NCBI RefSeq assembly: GCF_000445105.1
Contig: NZ_ATDP01000081.1
Location: 1 to 64,000 of the forward strand
Length of the DNA: 64,000 nucleotides
Origin: Sphingobium lactosutens DS20
GTDB taxonomy: Bacteria; Pseudomonadota; Alphaproteobacteria; Sphingomonadales; Sphingomonadaceae
Direction of reading: 5' to 3'
The notes beneath the pieces were generated by a model that saw only the letters and a list, made by a program, of their open reading frames with translations, did no database searches and was not told the DNA's origin. Each line of letters opens with the position of its first letter. Positions within the stretch are counted from its first letter, which is position 1. Positions 15,888 to 24,881 of the stretch are shown here, one piece after another. The position numbers were made by a program, and so were the translations under genes.

Positions 15888-17384
15888 ATGAGCAATATCA
15901 TCGAAGGTCGCATCAAGACGGCGCTGGCGGAGCCGCTGACGTCCGACGACAGGATCGATCCGGCAAAGGAACTACAGGAAGTCCTTTCCTCGGTCGGCCT
16001 GAATTCGCACGATGCCGGCGGTACTATCAGTTTCATTGGCAAGGACCCGGTGATTTCCAGCCCCTGGCCGCTCGCTACCATGGCCGGTGTATCGCTGATG
16101 GCCAAGGCGGTGGCCTTTGCCGGCATATGGAAGACGCGGACCGGGGAGGGGCAGGATCTGTCCGTAGACCTGCGGCAAGTCCTGCACCGCCTCTGCCCCT
16201 TCTACGATAAGAAATGGGAGATGCTGAACGGATATGCCCCGGGCACACCGTCCGATCCCACCAATCCATTCATGCCCAGCCACATGTATCAGACGCGTGA
16301 CGGGCGCTGGATCCAGTTGCTCAATATCTACCCCCGGACCAAATCGGCGGCGCTGGCCCTGCTGGGTTGCAATGACAGCGTCAGCGCCATCTCCGCTGCC
16401 GTGCGCGGATATGATGGGCTCGATCTCGAACGGCGCTTTAACGAGGCGGGCTTGCAGGCGACACTTGTGCGAACCGCGGAGGAATTCGTGGCGACCGAGC
16501 AGTTCGGCTATCTCAAGGACATGCCGCTCGTCGAAATCACGAAGATCGGTGACAGCGATCCCGTTCCGTTTACCGCCGATCCTAAGACACCGCTCGACGG
16601 CATTCGCGCGCTCGGCCTCGGCCGGGTGATCGCGGGCGCCGGGCTCGGGCGCGCGCTTGCCTATCATGGGGCGGATGTTCTCAATATCTGGGGACCGAAC
16701 GACTTCGAGATGGATCTGACCTATTACACGGCCAATGTCGGCATGCGGTCGGCCACCATGGACCTGAAGCGCGCCGACGAACTGGCGCGTTTCAAGGTGC
16801 TGGCGCAGGACGCCGACATCATGTTCTCCAACCGCCGTCCCGGCTTCCTTGGTCGCTACAACCTGGCCGCAGAGCAGATGGCGGAACTCAAGCCAGGGCT
16901 GATCCACGTCGACATGTCGCTCTACGGCTGGCATGGGCCTTGGGCGGACCGCATCGGCTTCGACCAGAATGCCGGCGGCGTCAGCGGCGTCTTCGCCCGC
17001 GAGGGGACGCCCGAGCGGCCGCAACTGACCGAGATCTTCGTCGTCAACGACTATGCCATGTCCTGGATTTCGAGTGTCGCCGTGGCGGCTGCGCTTCAAC
17101 GGCGCGCGGTCGAAGGCGGCAGCTATCGCATCCGCATTTCGCTGGCGCGCCTGTCGATCTGGCTGCTGAAGATGGGCATATTCGACAAGTCCTATGCGGC
17201 CTCGATCGCGGGCACGCCCGGCGACCACGAGTATCTGGCGCCTGAAATGTTCGAAGCCGATACACCTTGTGGGCACTACCAGGGCGTTACCGATCAGGTG
17301 CAGATGTCCCGTACGCCGGGCTTCTACGCCACGCCGCTCGTGCCCCGCGGGTCGAGCAAGCCGGAATGGCTTCCCCGCTGCTGA
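15888..17384 (+). CDS. Family III CoA-transferase (CaiB/BaiF type), permuted domain order
   Basis: Moves CoA between organic acids through an enzyme-bound anhydride on aspartate. The ATG at 15888 follows AGGA. The order of segments is unusual. Residues 1-235 look like the middle and end of a CaiB domain, with TGEGQDLSVDL (D94 the likely catalytic residue) and MYQTRDGRWIQL. Only at about 236 does the normal N-terminal Rossmann start appear (LDGIRALGLGRVIAG, then HGADVLNIWGP), followed by a second middle segment that ends in GGSYRIRISLARLSIWL. At 498 residues it is longer than a single-domain enzyme. Follows the dehydrogenase by 33 bp in one operon. Confidence 0.82.
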   Translation: MSNIIEGRIKTALAEPLTSDDRIDPAKELQEVLSSVGLNSHDAGGTISFIGKDPVISSPWPLATMAGVSLMAKAVAFAGIWKTRTGEGQDLSVDLRQVLHRLCPFYDKKWEMLNGYAPGTPSDPTNPFMPSHMYQTRDGRWIQLLNIYPRTKSAALALLGCNDSVSAISAAVRGYDGLDLERRFNEAGLQATLVRTAEEFVATEQFGYLKDMPLVEITKIGDSDPVPFTADPKTPLDGIRALGLGRVIAGAGLGRALAYHGADVLNIWGPNDFEMDLTYYTANVGMRSATMDLKRADELARFKVLAQDADIMFSNRRPGFLGRYNLAAEQMAELKPGLIHVDMSLYGWHGPWADRIGFDQNAGGVSGVFAREGTPERPQLTEIFVVNDYAMSWISSVAVAAALQRRAVEGGSYRIRISLARLSIWLLKMGIFDKSYAASIAGTPGDHEYLAPEMFEADTPCGHYQGVTDQVQMSRTPGFYATPLVPRGSSKPEWLPRC

Positions 17385-17385
17385 C

Positions 17386-17424
17386 GGGGCGACGCCCCGG
17401 GCCTGATCTTCCCTCGTCAGGCCC
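17386..17424 (+). other. Two adjacent intercistronic hairpins
   Basis: GGGGC-GAC-GCCCC at 17386-17398 is followed directly by GGGCCTGA / TCAGGCCC (17399-17406 and 17417-17424). No T-run follows. They may slow transcription, or stabilise the upstream transcript, between the CoA-transferase and lipocalin-like genes. Confidence 0.4.
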
Positions 17425-17453
17425 AGGTAACCAACAGAACAAGGAAAAGTGAC

Positions 17454-17903
17454 ATGAACAAGAGCTTGCGCGAAAGCCTTATCGGCGCCTGGAAACTGGT
17501 CTCCTATGTCGAAAAACCGGTCGATGGATCGCCAACCGTTCATCCTTTGGGCGAAGATGCAACGGGTATCATCATGTACACGCCGGACGGTTTCATGTCC
17601 GCCCAGTTGATGCGATCGGGCCGTCCGCAATTCGCGTCAGGAGACTGGTTCGGCGGTTCGGATGACGAGTATCGCCAGGCGGGGAACTACATAGCCTATT
17701 CCGGTCCCTTCCATGTGAATGAAGAGGATCAGACGCTGACGCACAGCATGTTCGTTTCGTACTTTCCCAACTGGCTCGGCCAGACCCAGCCTCGCGTCGT
17801 CAGGCAGGAAGGCGACCTGCTCCACCTCAGCACAGCGTCGCCAATCCAGTCTGGAGGGAAGACCGTCATGTCGTATCTGACATGGACGCGCGCCGGTAAC
17901 TGA
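17454..17903 (+). CDS. Lipocalin-like domain protein
   Basis: A 149-residue protein with the pattern of the bacterial lipocalin-like domain (Pfam Lipocalin_5): LIGAWKLVSYV at the start, TGIIMYTPDGFMSAQLMRSGR in the middle, and a C-terminal strand YLTWTR. No signal peptide, so it is probably cytoplasmic. AAGGAAA precedes the ATG. It is the last gene of the dehydrogenase / CoA-transferase operon, followed by a clear terminator. Such small proteins are common in sphingomonad aromatic and terpene gene clusters, where they may bind substrates; that role is inferred. Confidence 0.82.
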   Translation: MNKSLRESLIGAWKLVSYVEKPVDGSPTVHPLGEDATGIIMYTPDGFMSAQLMRSGRPQFASGDWFGGSDDEYRQAGNYIAYSGPFHVNEEDQTLTHSMFVSYFPNWLGQTQPRVVRQEGDLLHLSTASPIQSGGKTVMSYLTWTRAGN

Positions 17904-17956
17904 CCAAGAGCAGCGCCAAGCGCGTGACCTGGTTTTGCGCGATCTGTTTATGATCG

Positions 17957-17997
17957 ACCGGCCCGTGGATCGAAGGACTGCGGGCCGGTATATTTTT
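17957..17997 (+). terminator. Rho-independent terminator of the CoA-transferase operon
   Basis: ACCGGCCCG (17957-17965) pairs perfectly with CGGGCCGGT (17981-17989) around a 15-nt loop, followed by ATATTTTT. It ends the operon that begins at 14916. The remaining 294 bp up to the convergent gene at 18292 show nothing recognisable. Confidence 0.75.
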
Positions 17998-18291
17998 GCA
18001 GAAAGGTTCTGGCGACCGCTCCGCCGTGCCCATGCCCTCACTACCTGGGCACAAAAGCCTCACAACTCAACGAGGCGCATCAAATCACGCCAACCAACGG
18101 TCGATCGGTTTGGCGCCGGACTACGGGACATGGCTGCGGGTGCGGCAATGATCAACTCGAGACTCCCGCAGCGCCACTTCGGCTCCTTGGTGCCCTTGGT
18201 GAGTGGCCGATCAATGCGATCGTTCGCGCATCGCCATGCCGAGGGCGGGTGAGGTGCGCCGGCGCCACATCAAGAGAGGCGCATCAATGCG

Positions 18292-19653
18292 TCAATGCAG
18301 CTTGAGGCGCGGCCGTATGACCTGATTGACCTTGCCGACGGCCATCAACGCGAGACCCCGCAGCCAGCCATGGACTGCCAGAACATGCATCCGATAAAGT
18401 GATGTGTAGACGAATCTCGCCAATCGACCCTCGACCGCGAGGCGTCCGCCTATCAGATTGCCCATCAAGCTACCGACGGTCGAAAAGCGGCTGAGCGATA
18501 CAAGCGATCCATGGTCGCGATAGACAAAATCGAGGAGGGGCTTATTGGCGGTGAGCCGCAAAAGATTTCGGTAGACCGTCGACGCCATTTGATGTGCGGC
18601 CTGAGCGCGCGGCGGTATCGGCCGCTCGGTACCTGGAAGGAGGCAGGAACAACAATCCCCCAACGCAAAAATCCGCTCGTCCTCTGTCGTCTGGAGGGTG
18701 GGACGCACAAGAAGTTGGGACGCGCGATTGACCTCGAGACCATCAAGATGGCTCAACAGGGCATGGCCCTTTACGCCAGCCGCCCATACCATGAGATCCG
18801 CGTCGATCCGTTCGCCCTCTTTGGTAATGATGGCGTGCTTTTCGGCACTCGTGACGGGCACGCCCGCGAGAACCCGGACACCTAAAGCTTCGAGTTCCGC
18901 CTGCGCGGCCTTGGCGAGACGCTCTGGCAGGGCTGGCAGTATGCGCGGCCCTGCTTCGACCAATGTGACCTTGAGCCTGCTCTCGTCGAAGACCTCAAGG
19001 CCGTAAAGACGAAGCGCCGATGCGGCATTGTACAACTCGGCACTCAGTTCGACGCCGGTAGCGCCTCCGCCAATGATCACTACCCGCACATATTCATCGA
19101 CTGTGCCGTCAGCACTCATCCGTCGGGATACTCTGAGGCAATGATCGAGCAGCTTCGATCGGAAGCGGTCTGCCTGGGCGCGTTCATCAAGAAAGATACA
19201 ATTTTCGCGAACGCCTGGCGTACCGAAGTCGTTGCTGACCGAGCCGATGGCAAGCACGAGATAATCATATCGTATCGCATGGCGGCCAACGATCTCGCTG
19301 CCATCCTCGTCACGGACCGGAGCAATGATGACCTGGCGCTTTGTCCGATCGATCGTCTCGAGCGTACCGTAATAGAAGCGGTAGCCCCAACGATGGCAAT
19401 GACCGCGATATCCCACCTCATCAAGATTGGCATCGAGCGAGCCAGCCGCGACCTCATGCAGTAGCGGTTTCCAGACATGAGTGTGGTTCCGATCGATGAG
19501 GATTATGTCGTGATTCTTTCGCCCAAAGTGCGCACCAAGTTTTCTTACCAACTCGAGCCCGCCTGCACCGCCGCCCACCACGACGATCTGGGTTTTCTTC
19601 GTTTTGGCCACCTGTTGATTAGATCCAGGACGTGAGCTGGTATCGATCGTCAT
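18292..19653 (-). CDS. Type II NADH dehydrogenase (NDH-2) family oxidoreductase
   Basis: Peripheral membrane flavoprotein of 453 residues that passes electrons from NADH to quinone without proton pumping. It has two Rossmann folds: the FAD site IVVVGGGAGGLELVRKLG near residue 23 and the NADH site VVIIGGGATGVELSAEL near 195. The ALGD motif IFALGDCCSC sits in the C-terminal third, and PIPPRAQAAHQ follows as in NDH-2. The amphipathic C-terminus (HVLAVHGWLRGLALMAVGKV) is likely the membrane contact. It could reoxidise NADH made by the neighbouring dehydrogenases. Confidence 0.88.
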   Translation of the reverse strand: MTIDTSSRPGSNQQVAKTKKTQIVVVGGGAGGLELVRKLGAHFGRKNHDIILIDRNHTHVWKPLLHEVAAGSLDANLDEVGYRGHCHRWGYRFYYGTLETIDRTKRQVIIAPVRDEDGSEIVGRHAIRYDYLVLAIGSVSNDFGTPGVRENCIFLDERAQADRFRSKLLDHCLRVSRRMSADGTVDEYVRVVIIGGGATGVELSAELYNAASALRLYGLEVFDESRLKVTLVEAGPRILPALPERLAKAAQAELEALGVRVLAGVPVTSAEKHAIITKEGERIDADLMVWAAGVKGHALLSHLDGLEVNRASQLLVRPTLQTTEDERIFALGDCCSCLLPGTERPIPPRAQAAHQMASTVYRNLLRLTANKPLLDFVYRDHGSLVSLSRFSTVGSLMGNLIGGRLAVEGRLARFVYTSLYRMHVLAVHGWLRGLALMAVGKVNQVIRPRLKLH

Positions 19654-19897
19654 CGCGTACGCCTCTATACTAGGTTCATTGTGAGTCGTCAGGCTGCCAG
19701 ATGAAAACTGCCTGCCGGGACATCCCAGGACCGGCGGCCGCGCCTGCGTTTGTCAAGTAGGGGCCAGCATCGCTGTCCAGGCACACGGTTCTGAGCCAAG
19801 TTGGGCGTATGGCCCGTGATCCAGGCGCCTTCCATGACGGCATGGGCTGCCACCGCACGGCGAAATCCGCCTGGACCTCGCCGTGCAGCGCGCCCTG

Positions 19898-21334
19898 TCA
19901 CGCCGTGATCAAGCCGGCAATTACCTGTTCGGCGCCTTCGCTATAGGGCGCGCGCATCAGGAGGTTCGACTCGCCGCCTTCGCTCTGCACGAATACAGGC
20001 TTCGTATGGCTCAGCGCGCGGAAGCCATATTCGCCATGATAGTGGCCCATGCCCGATGCCCCGACGCCGCCAAATGGGAGCGTATCGAGAAATACATGGG
20101 TCATTGCATCGTTCACGATCAACGCGCCCGATGTGGTCCGCGCAGCAACCTGAGATTGGTCGTCCGCATTGCTGCTGAACAAATAGAGCGCCAATGGACG
20201 AGGACGGGCATTGATGTAAGTGATCGCATCATCAAACGTCTCGTAGGTGACGACGGGCAGCAGCGGCCCAAAAATCTCCTCCTGCGCAACGCGCATCTCG
20301 TCGGTCGCACCCAACACTAATGTCGGCGCAACCTTGCGATTGCCAAGGTCGGACAAATCTTCGTTTGCCGGGTTGAGAGAGACCAGGGTCGCACCCTTGA
20401 TCCTGGCATCTTCGATAAGGGCCTGCTGCCGCGCGAATCCACCCGCATTGAGCATGGAGGTATAGTCATCATTATCGCGCAGGCTGGGGTACATTGCGGC
20501 CACCGCCGCTTTGGCCTCCTCGACAAAAGCCTCCACGCGATCGGCCTGGATCAGGATATAGTCGGGAGACAGGCAAATCTGCCCGGCATTGAAGGTCTTT
20601 ACCGTAAGAATCCGCTCGGCCATTTGCCGCAAGTCGGCGTCGGCACAGACGAGTACGGGCGATTTGCCGCCCAGTTCAAGGGTTACGGGAACCAGATTTT
20701 CGGACGCGGATCGCATTACATGATGCGCAACCTGTGTACTGCCGGTGAAGATCAGATGGTCGAACGGCTGCGCAGAGAAAGCCGATCCCGTGGCGGGGCC
20801 TCCGAGCACCGTGGTCAGTTCATCCTGCTCGAAATATTCGTCGATCAGGTCCGCCAGCAGCTGGGACGTCGCCGGCGTCAGTTCCGATGGCTTCAGCATA
20901 GCACGATTGCCTGCCGCGAAGCAGTTTGCCAGCGGGCCAAAGGCCAGCACAACAGGAAAATTCCAGGGGCTGATAATACCGGTCACGCCCAGCGGCTGAT
21001 ACTCGACCCAGGCTCGGGTGCCTGGGAATGGTTCCAGTTGCGGCTGGGGTCGCATCCATTCGTCGATATGGTTGAGATTGTAACGCAGCCCTTCCACGGA
21101 TGCGAGGATGTCGGCGAGCAAGGTTTCCTGTCGGCTTCGCGTTCCGAAGTCGGACGAGACGACATCGATAATCGCCTCCTGATGCGTCCGCAACAGATCG
21201 ATTGCCCTGCTGATGCGGTCCTTGCGCAAGGCAGATGAGGGCGGCCCTGCTTCGAACTGAGCCTGTTTCATTCGATCGAGCTGCTCACGGATTTGGTCTG
21301 CCGAGGGATCGTCGGGAAGTCGCAAATTGGGCAT
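19898..21334 (-). CDS. Aldehyde dehydrogenase, coniferyl-aldehyde-dehydrogenase type
   Basis: Oxidises an aldehyde to an acid with NAD(P). It is 478 residues with the family residues in place: the general base E220 in TLELGGKSP and the nucleophile C254 in FNAGQICLSPDY. The SPDY continuation and PLGVTGIISPWNFPVVL resemble the class 3 / coniferyl aldehyde dehydrogenase subgroup. It lies 37 bp behind the alcohol dehydrogenase gene, so the pair could take an alcohol to the acid. A run of nine G residues (21357-21365) lies in the gap. Confidence 0.9.
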   Translation of the reverse strand: MPNLRLPDDPSADQIREQLDRMKQAQFEAGPPSSALRKDRISRAIDLLRTHQEAIIDVVSSDFGTRSRQETLLADILASVEGLRYNLNHIDEWMRPQPQLEPFPGTRAWVEYQPLGVTGIISPWNFPVVLAFGPLANCFAAGNRAMLKPSELTPATSQLLADLIDEYFEQDELTTVLGGPATGSAFSAQPFDHLIFTGSTQVAHHVMRSASENLVPVTLELGGKSPVLVCADADLRQMAERILTVKTFNAGQICLSPDYILIQADRVEAFVEEAKAAVAAMYPSLRDNDDYTSMLNAGGFARQQALIEDARIKGATLVSLNPANEDLSDLGNRKVAPTLVLGATDEMRVAQEEIFGPLLPVVTYETFDDAITYINARPRPLALYLFSSNADDQSQVAARTTSGALIVNDAMTHVFLDTLPFGGVGASGMGHYHGEYGFRALSHTKPVFVQSEGGESNLLMRAPYSEGAEQVIAGLITA

Positions 21335-21371
21335 GTTGTGTGTCCGTTGTTAAGAAGGGGGGGGGCGCGTG

Positions 21372-22445
21372 TCAATCGTGCGTGAGAACGAGACGACCAT
21401 TGACCTTTCCGGCGCGAAGCAGCTGGATCGCTTCGTTGACCTCACCGATTGGAACTTCCTGCACGGGAATAGGCTTGATGGCGCCGGCGCGGACATAGGT
21501 CATCAATTCGACCATCTCATCGAGGCTGCCGACGAACGAACCGGCAATGCTGACCTGACGAATTGCAAGCAGCGGAAGTGACACATGGGCCTCGCCGCCG
21601 AACAATCCGACAATCACGAGTTTGCCGCTTGTCTTGAGTTGATCCAGTGCGAATTCCGCGGTGGCGGGCGCCCCTACAAAATCCACGACACCAGCCAGCC
21701 CGCCGGTGGCTTCACGCAGTCGGTTTGCGGCATCAGGCGTTGAACTGTTGATCGTGAGGTCGGCGCCATACTGGTCGGCGGCCACCTTCAATCTCTCGTC
21801 ATTGACATCGACCACGGCGACCTTCTGAAATCCCGAGCCCTTGGCGATGGCGAGCGCCATCATGCCGACCCCGCCGGCACCAATGATCGCGATCCACTGA
21901 TCCTGTCGTCCGTCGAGTTTTTTCAGGGCCGAAAAGGAGGTGAGCCCGGAGCATGCATAGGGACCTGCCAGTAGAGGATCGACGCCCCTCGCTTCGATCA
22001 GGAATTTGGGCTCGCGTACCAGGAGATGGTCTGCCTGTCCGCCCGGCTGCTGCATTCCGATAACCTGCGGACTGCCGCACTGGTGATCCAGTCCTCGGTT
22101 GCAATATTCGCAGTCACCGCAGCCGATCCACGGATAGACGATGACCGGACGGCCTCGGTCAGCTTCGACCAATCCCGCTTCGGGGCCGAAATCGACAATG
22201 ACCCCGAAGGGCTCGTGCCCGAGAACGAAAGGCAGGTTCACGCCGAGTGCCGCCAATGGCAAGCTATTGCCGCCACCTAGATTGAGATGGCCCTCGTGAA
22301 AATGCAGATCGGAATGACAAAGACCACAGGAATGCACTCGAACCAGCACTTGCTTTCCGGTCGGCCTGTGCAGTTCGGAAATACGTTCCTCCAGCGGTTC
22401 GCCAAATGCGACCACCGTCTGCGCTTTTACGGTTTGATTTTCCAA
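21372..22445 (-). CDS. Zinc-dependent alcohol dehydrogenase
   Basis: A medium-chain dehydrogenase of 357 residues. Catalytic zinc ligands are visible as C43 in CGLCHSD and H77 in GHEPFG; the structural zinc site is C109, C112, C115 and C123 in the segment GCGDCEYCNRGLDHQC. The coenzyme fold carries AIIGAGGVGMMALAIA, and the acidic residue in VAVVDVND points to NAD. It is transcribed first, followed by the aldehyde dehydrogenase gene. Likely substrates are primary aliphatic or aryl alcohols, by family. Confidence 0.92.
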   Translation of the reverse strand: MENQTVKAQTVVAFGEPLEERISELHRPTGKQVLVRVHSCGLCHSDLHFHEGHLNLGGGNSLPLAALGVNLPFVLGHEPFGVIVDFGPEAGLVEADRGRPVIVYPWIGCGDCEYCNRGLDHQCGSPQVIGMQQPGGQADHLLVREPKFLIEARGVDPLLAGPYACSGLTSFSALKKLDGRQDQWIAIIGAGGVGMMALAIAKGSGFQKVAVVDVNDERLKVAADQYGADLTINSSTPDAANRLREATGGLAGVVDFVGAPATAEFALDQLKTSGKLVIVGLFGGEAHVSLPLLAIRQVSIAGSFVGSLDEMVELMTYVRAGAIKPIPVQEVPIGEVNEAIQLLRAGKVNGRLVLTHD

Positions 22446-23000
22446 GGGTGAGTGCCTCTCTTATTTGACATACAAATTGTAATCGATGGAATCATTTCAG
22501 CCTGGGTTCTTGAATATTCCCGTCATCGTCAAATCGGGCGAAAGGATTTTGAGCGTTAATAAGCGTACACCGACTTGTCTGCGCGCCGTTGCGTGCAGTG
22601 TTCATGCCATTTTGTGCAAAGTTGGCTTCAAATTGAGGCTCCGACGCGCTAGCCGGTCTTCAATGGTCAGAAGCCAATCTCCATCGTCGATATGGTATCT
22701 GCCAGTCGCGTTGAAATTGGAGGTCAGGCTCTAACCCGCACCTGGTTGCGGCCCGAGACGCATCGAGTCCGGAAACTTTTGTTCGGCGGTCCGCCGCCCC
22801 GTGCCTGTCTCGGCAGACCAGCAATTTGCCGCACATTCCGCGGCTATGTGTCGCCTCTGTGCCTTGGGGGTACGCTGGCAAGACCTTGCTACTTTTCCGC
22901 CGATTGGGAGACGGGCTGGCGCGCATATTGGCCGCTAGAGTGCGGCCCCGATGACACCGATCGTGTCAGACCACAGGCTGATACTGGTCAACGAAGGGTA
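22446..23000. other. 555-bp stretch with no supportable gene
   Basis: It contains the promoter side of the alcohol dehydrogenase gene (22446 onward, AT-rich ATTTGACATACAAATTG) and then about 450 bp with only short frames on both strands. It may be decayed sequence; no terminal repeats or known motifs are seen. Confidence 0.5.
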
Positions 23001-24062
23001 TTAGGCGGATCGGCGAGCGAATTCCCCGGCGAGTGAACTCAAGCCAGGCTCTCTTGGCACCTTTGTCGTCGATCTCGCGTGCCGATATTCCGTCGGCGTC
23101 ATACCCAGTTGTTGTTTGAAAAGCCTCGCGAAGTGGGTCGCATCGGGAAACCCTGCGTCCAGAGCAATATCAGTGACGTTTCTGTGGGACTGGCCGGGAT
23201 CAGAGAGGATGGCGCAGCTCAAATCGATCCGATACTGCTGGATGGCCTTGTACGGCGTCTGCCCGTTCCGCTTCAATACGTTGTACAGGGTACGCCTGGA
23301 AACATGCAGGACGTCCGCCAGACCCTCCACCGAGAATTCGGGATCGGCGCCGTATGCGCGGATCGCCTGGTGCGCCTGGGCGAGAAGAAGGGTTTCGCGT
23401 GACATATCGAGGAAAGCACCGTCATTGTCCATCGATCGACGTATGCCCGCCTCGATAAGCGTCGCGATCGCATGAGCCGTTGCCGCAACGTCGTCGCGCC
23501 CTGCCTCGACCTTACCGTCCAGGCACGCGCTGATGGTTTCGAACGCAATCGCCATGTTACCGGCGATTGAATAGGTTTGCTCGGCCCGGTTTGCATCAGC
23601 AAGAAATCTTTGAATCGATATCGCTCCAACCGGCATCGCTACCGCTACGCAATCATAAGGTTCGTCAGAATCGAGCCGGTAGGGGCAGGCTGGATCATAG
23701 ATGGTCCACATGCCTTCCTTCAGAATATGGGCGCTTCCGTTGCGCCATAGTCTGGTCTGACCCCTGGTGATAAAAATCAGCTTCACATAATTGCCAATGT
23801 CGGCGGCTTTCCTGTTCCAGTGCGCGCCGACACCACTGATCGACAGTCGGGCAAATCGAAGCGCCGAAAGGCTCGCAAACTGTCCCAGAAGCTCGGGCTC
23901 GCCATTTGGCATAGCGTCGTCGCTGACCAGAGAGAGCGGAAGCAATGCGCTCGTGACCGCGAGTTCGAGATCCGCAAGCCTGGTCCTATAGGGGCTTGTC
24001 GCCTCGTCGGCAAAGCCCGGTGGTGCCATCTCGGGACGTGTTGGTGCGGTGCGTATGAACAT
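23001..24062 (-). CDS. AraC-family regulator with AraC_binding_2-type sensor domain
   Basis: A 353-residue regulator. Residues about 60-200 form a sensor domain like those of AraC_binding_2 proteins (FARLSISGVGAHWNRK, then LIFITRGQTRLWRNG). The C-terminal 100 residues hold two helix-turn-helix units: FSVEGLADVLHVSRRTLYNV and VTDIALDAGFPDATHFARLF, ending in the standard GMTPTEYR. Members with this sensor control alkane, alcohol and aromatic genes, often beside an alcohol dehydrogenase as here. The first 30 residues are uncertain. Confidence 0.9.
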   Translation of the reverse strand: MFIRTAPTRPEMAPPGFADEATSPYRTRLADLELAVTSALLPLSLVSDDAMPNGEPELLGQFASLSALRFARLSISGVGAHWNRKAADIGNYVKLIFITRGQTRLWRNGSAHILKEGMWTIYDPACPYRLDSDEPYDCVAVAMPVGAISIQRFLADANRAEQTYSIAGNMAIAFETISACLDGKVEAGRDDVAATAHAIATLIEAGIRRSMDNDGAFLDMSRETLLLAQAHQAIRAYGADPEFSVEGLADVLHVSRRTLYNVLKRNGQTPYKAIQQYRIDLSCAILSDPGQSHRNVTDIALDAGFPDATHFARLFKQQLGMTPTEYRHARSTTKVPREPGLSSLAGEFARRSA

Positions 24063-24181
24063 GTCGGCTCCAGCCTGCGCTTTTCTCGTCTGTTGCTGCG
24101 ATCAGATCACTTGCGGCCGTCCTGCCTCTGTCCGTATGAAGAACCAGACTGTATCGCGGCATGCTTGCAAACTCCGGGCGA

Positions 24182-24210
24182 ATGCCATAAATCATCATAT
24201 GTTGATTAAA
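24182..24210 (+). promoter_or_regulatory. 29-bp operator-like site shared with the SDR promoter
   Basis: Begins ATGCCATAAATCATCAT, is partly palindromic (AATCA..CATATG..TGATT), and matches the reverse complement of 12932-12960 in 27 of 29 positions. It lies 20 bp before the TetR start and 120 bp before the divergent AraC gene. A TetR protein commonly binds its own promoter this way. Confidence 0.65.
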
Positions 24211-24230
24211 TCAGAGGATGGCTGGCGTCA

Positions 24231-24881
24231 ATGCCATTGGGTCGCACCAGGGTTGAAAATGACAGGCGTGGTCGCGGGAGGCCGCGGCAAGGGTTGGAGG
24301 CAGACTCCAAGGAGGTCGCGCGGATCGCCTTCGCCGCGTTTGCGGCTTCGGGCTATGAAGGCGCGAGCCTGCGTGAGATCGCATCTGCGGCCAATGTCGA
24401 TCCTGCCCTGGTTTCTCGCAGATATGGATCAAAGCTGGGGCTGTGGAAATCCACTGTAGATGAGCTTGCCCGACGCATGGCTGCTGTCCACACGCCGATC
24501 GCGGAACTGTGCGAAGACGGTTCGTCCTATCCCGCTCGACTGAGCATCGCGCTGCGAAAATTCGTCGCTTTCAGCACCGAGGTCCCAGAACTCGGGCGTT
24601 TCTTTGCCGATGAAGTGGCAAAGCCGGGCGAGAGGCGGGACTATATACTCGAACATATTTGGCGTCCGCATTTTGATACGGTCCAGCCGCTGATGCGCGA
24701 GGCCTGCGATACCGGTCTTGTAGAAGTAGACGATCCGGATTTTCTCGTTTTTCTCCTCATTGGCATGGTTGCCATGCCCTTGATGATGAACTCCGTCATC
24801 AAGGATGAGCTGGGTATCGACGACACCCAGCTTGCAGAACGGCTCAGTCGCTCCGTCGAGCGGCTGTTTCTTGGCGGATGA
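24231..24881 (+). CDS. TetR-family transcriptional regulator
   Basis: A 216-residue repressor. The N-terminal helix-turn-helix is clear (ARIAFAAFAASGYEGASLRE, then ASAANVDPALVSRRYGSKLGLW, about residues 30-74), followed by a helical ligand domain. The first 20 residues are basic and unstructured, so the start may be internal, but ATG 24231 is well placed behind GATGGC. The site at 24182-24210 immediately upstream recurs in front of the SDR gene, which suggests a regulon including both. Confidence 0.9.
   Translation: MPLGRTRVENDRRGRGRPRQGLEADSKEVARIAFAAFAASGYEGASLREIASAANVDPALVSRRYGSKLGLWKSTVDELARRMAAVHTPIAELCEDGSSYPARLSIALRKFVAFSTEVPELGRFFADEVAKPGERRDYILEHIWRPHFDTVQPLMREACDTGLVEVDDPDFLVFLLIGMVAMPLMMNSVIKDELGIDDTQLAERLSRSVERLFLGG

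Noticed and set aside
15972..17630. 552-codon open frame on the minus strand
   Set aside because: Antisense to the CoA-transferase gene; low-complexity, R/H/D-rich translation without family or ribosome site, as expected from the shadow of a GC-rich gene.
22446..23000. Possible transposase relic between the alcohol dehydrogenase and AraC genes
   Set aside because: No DDE motif, terminal repeats or continuous similarity in any frame.
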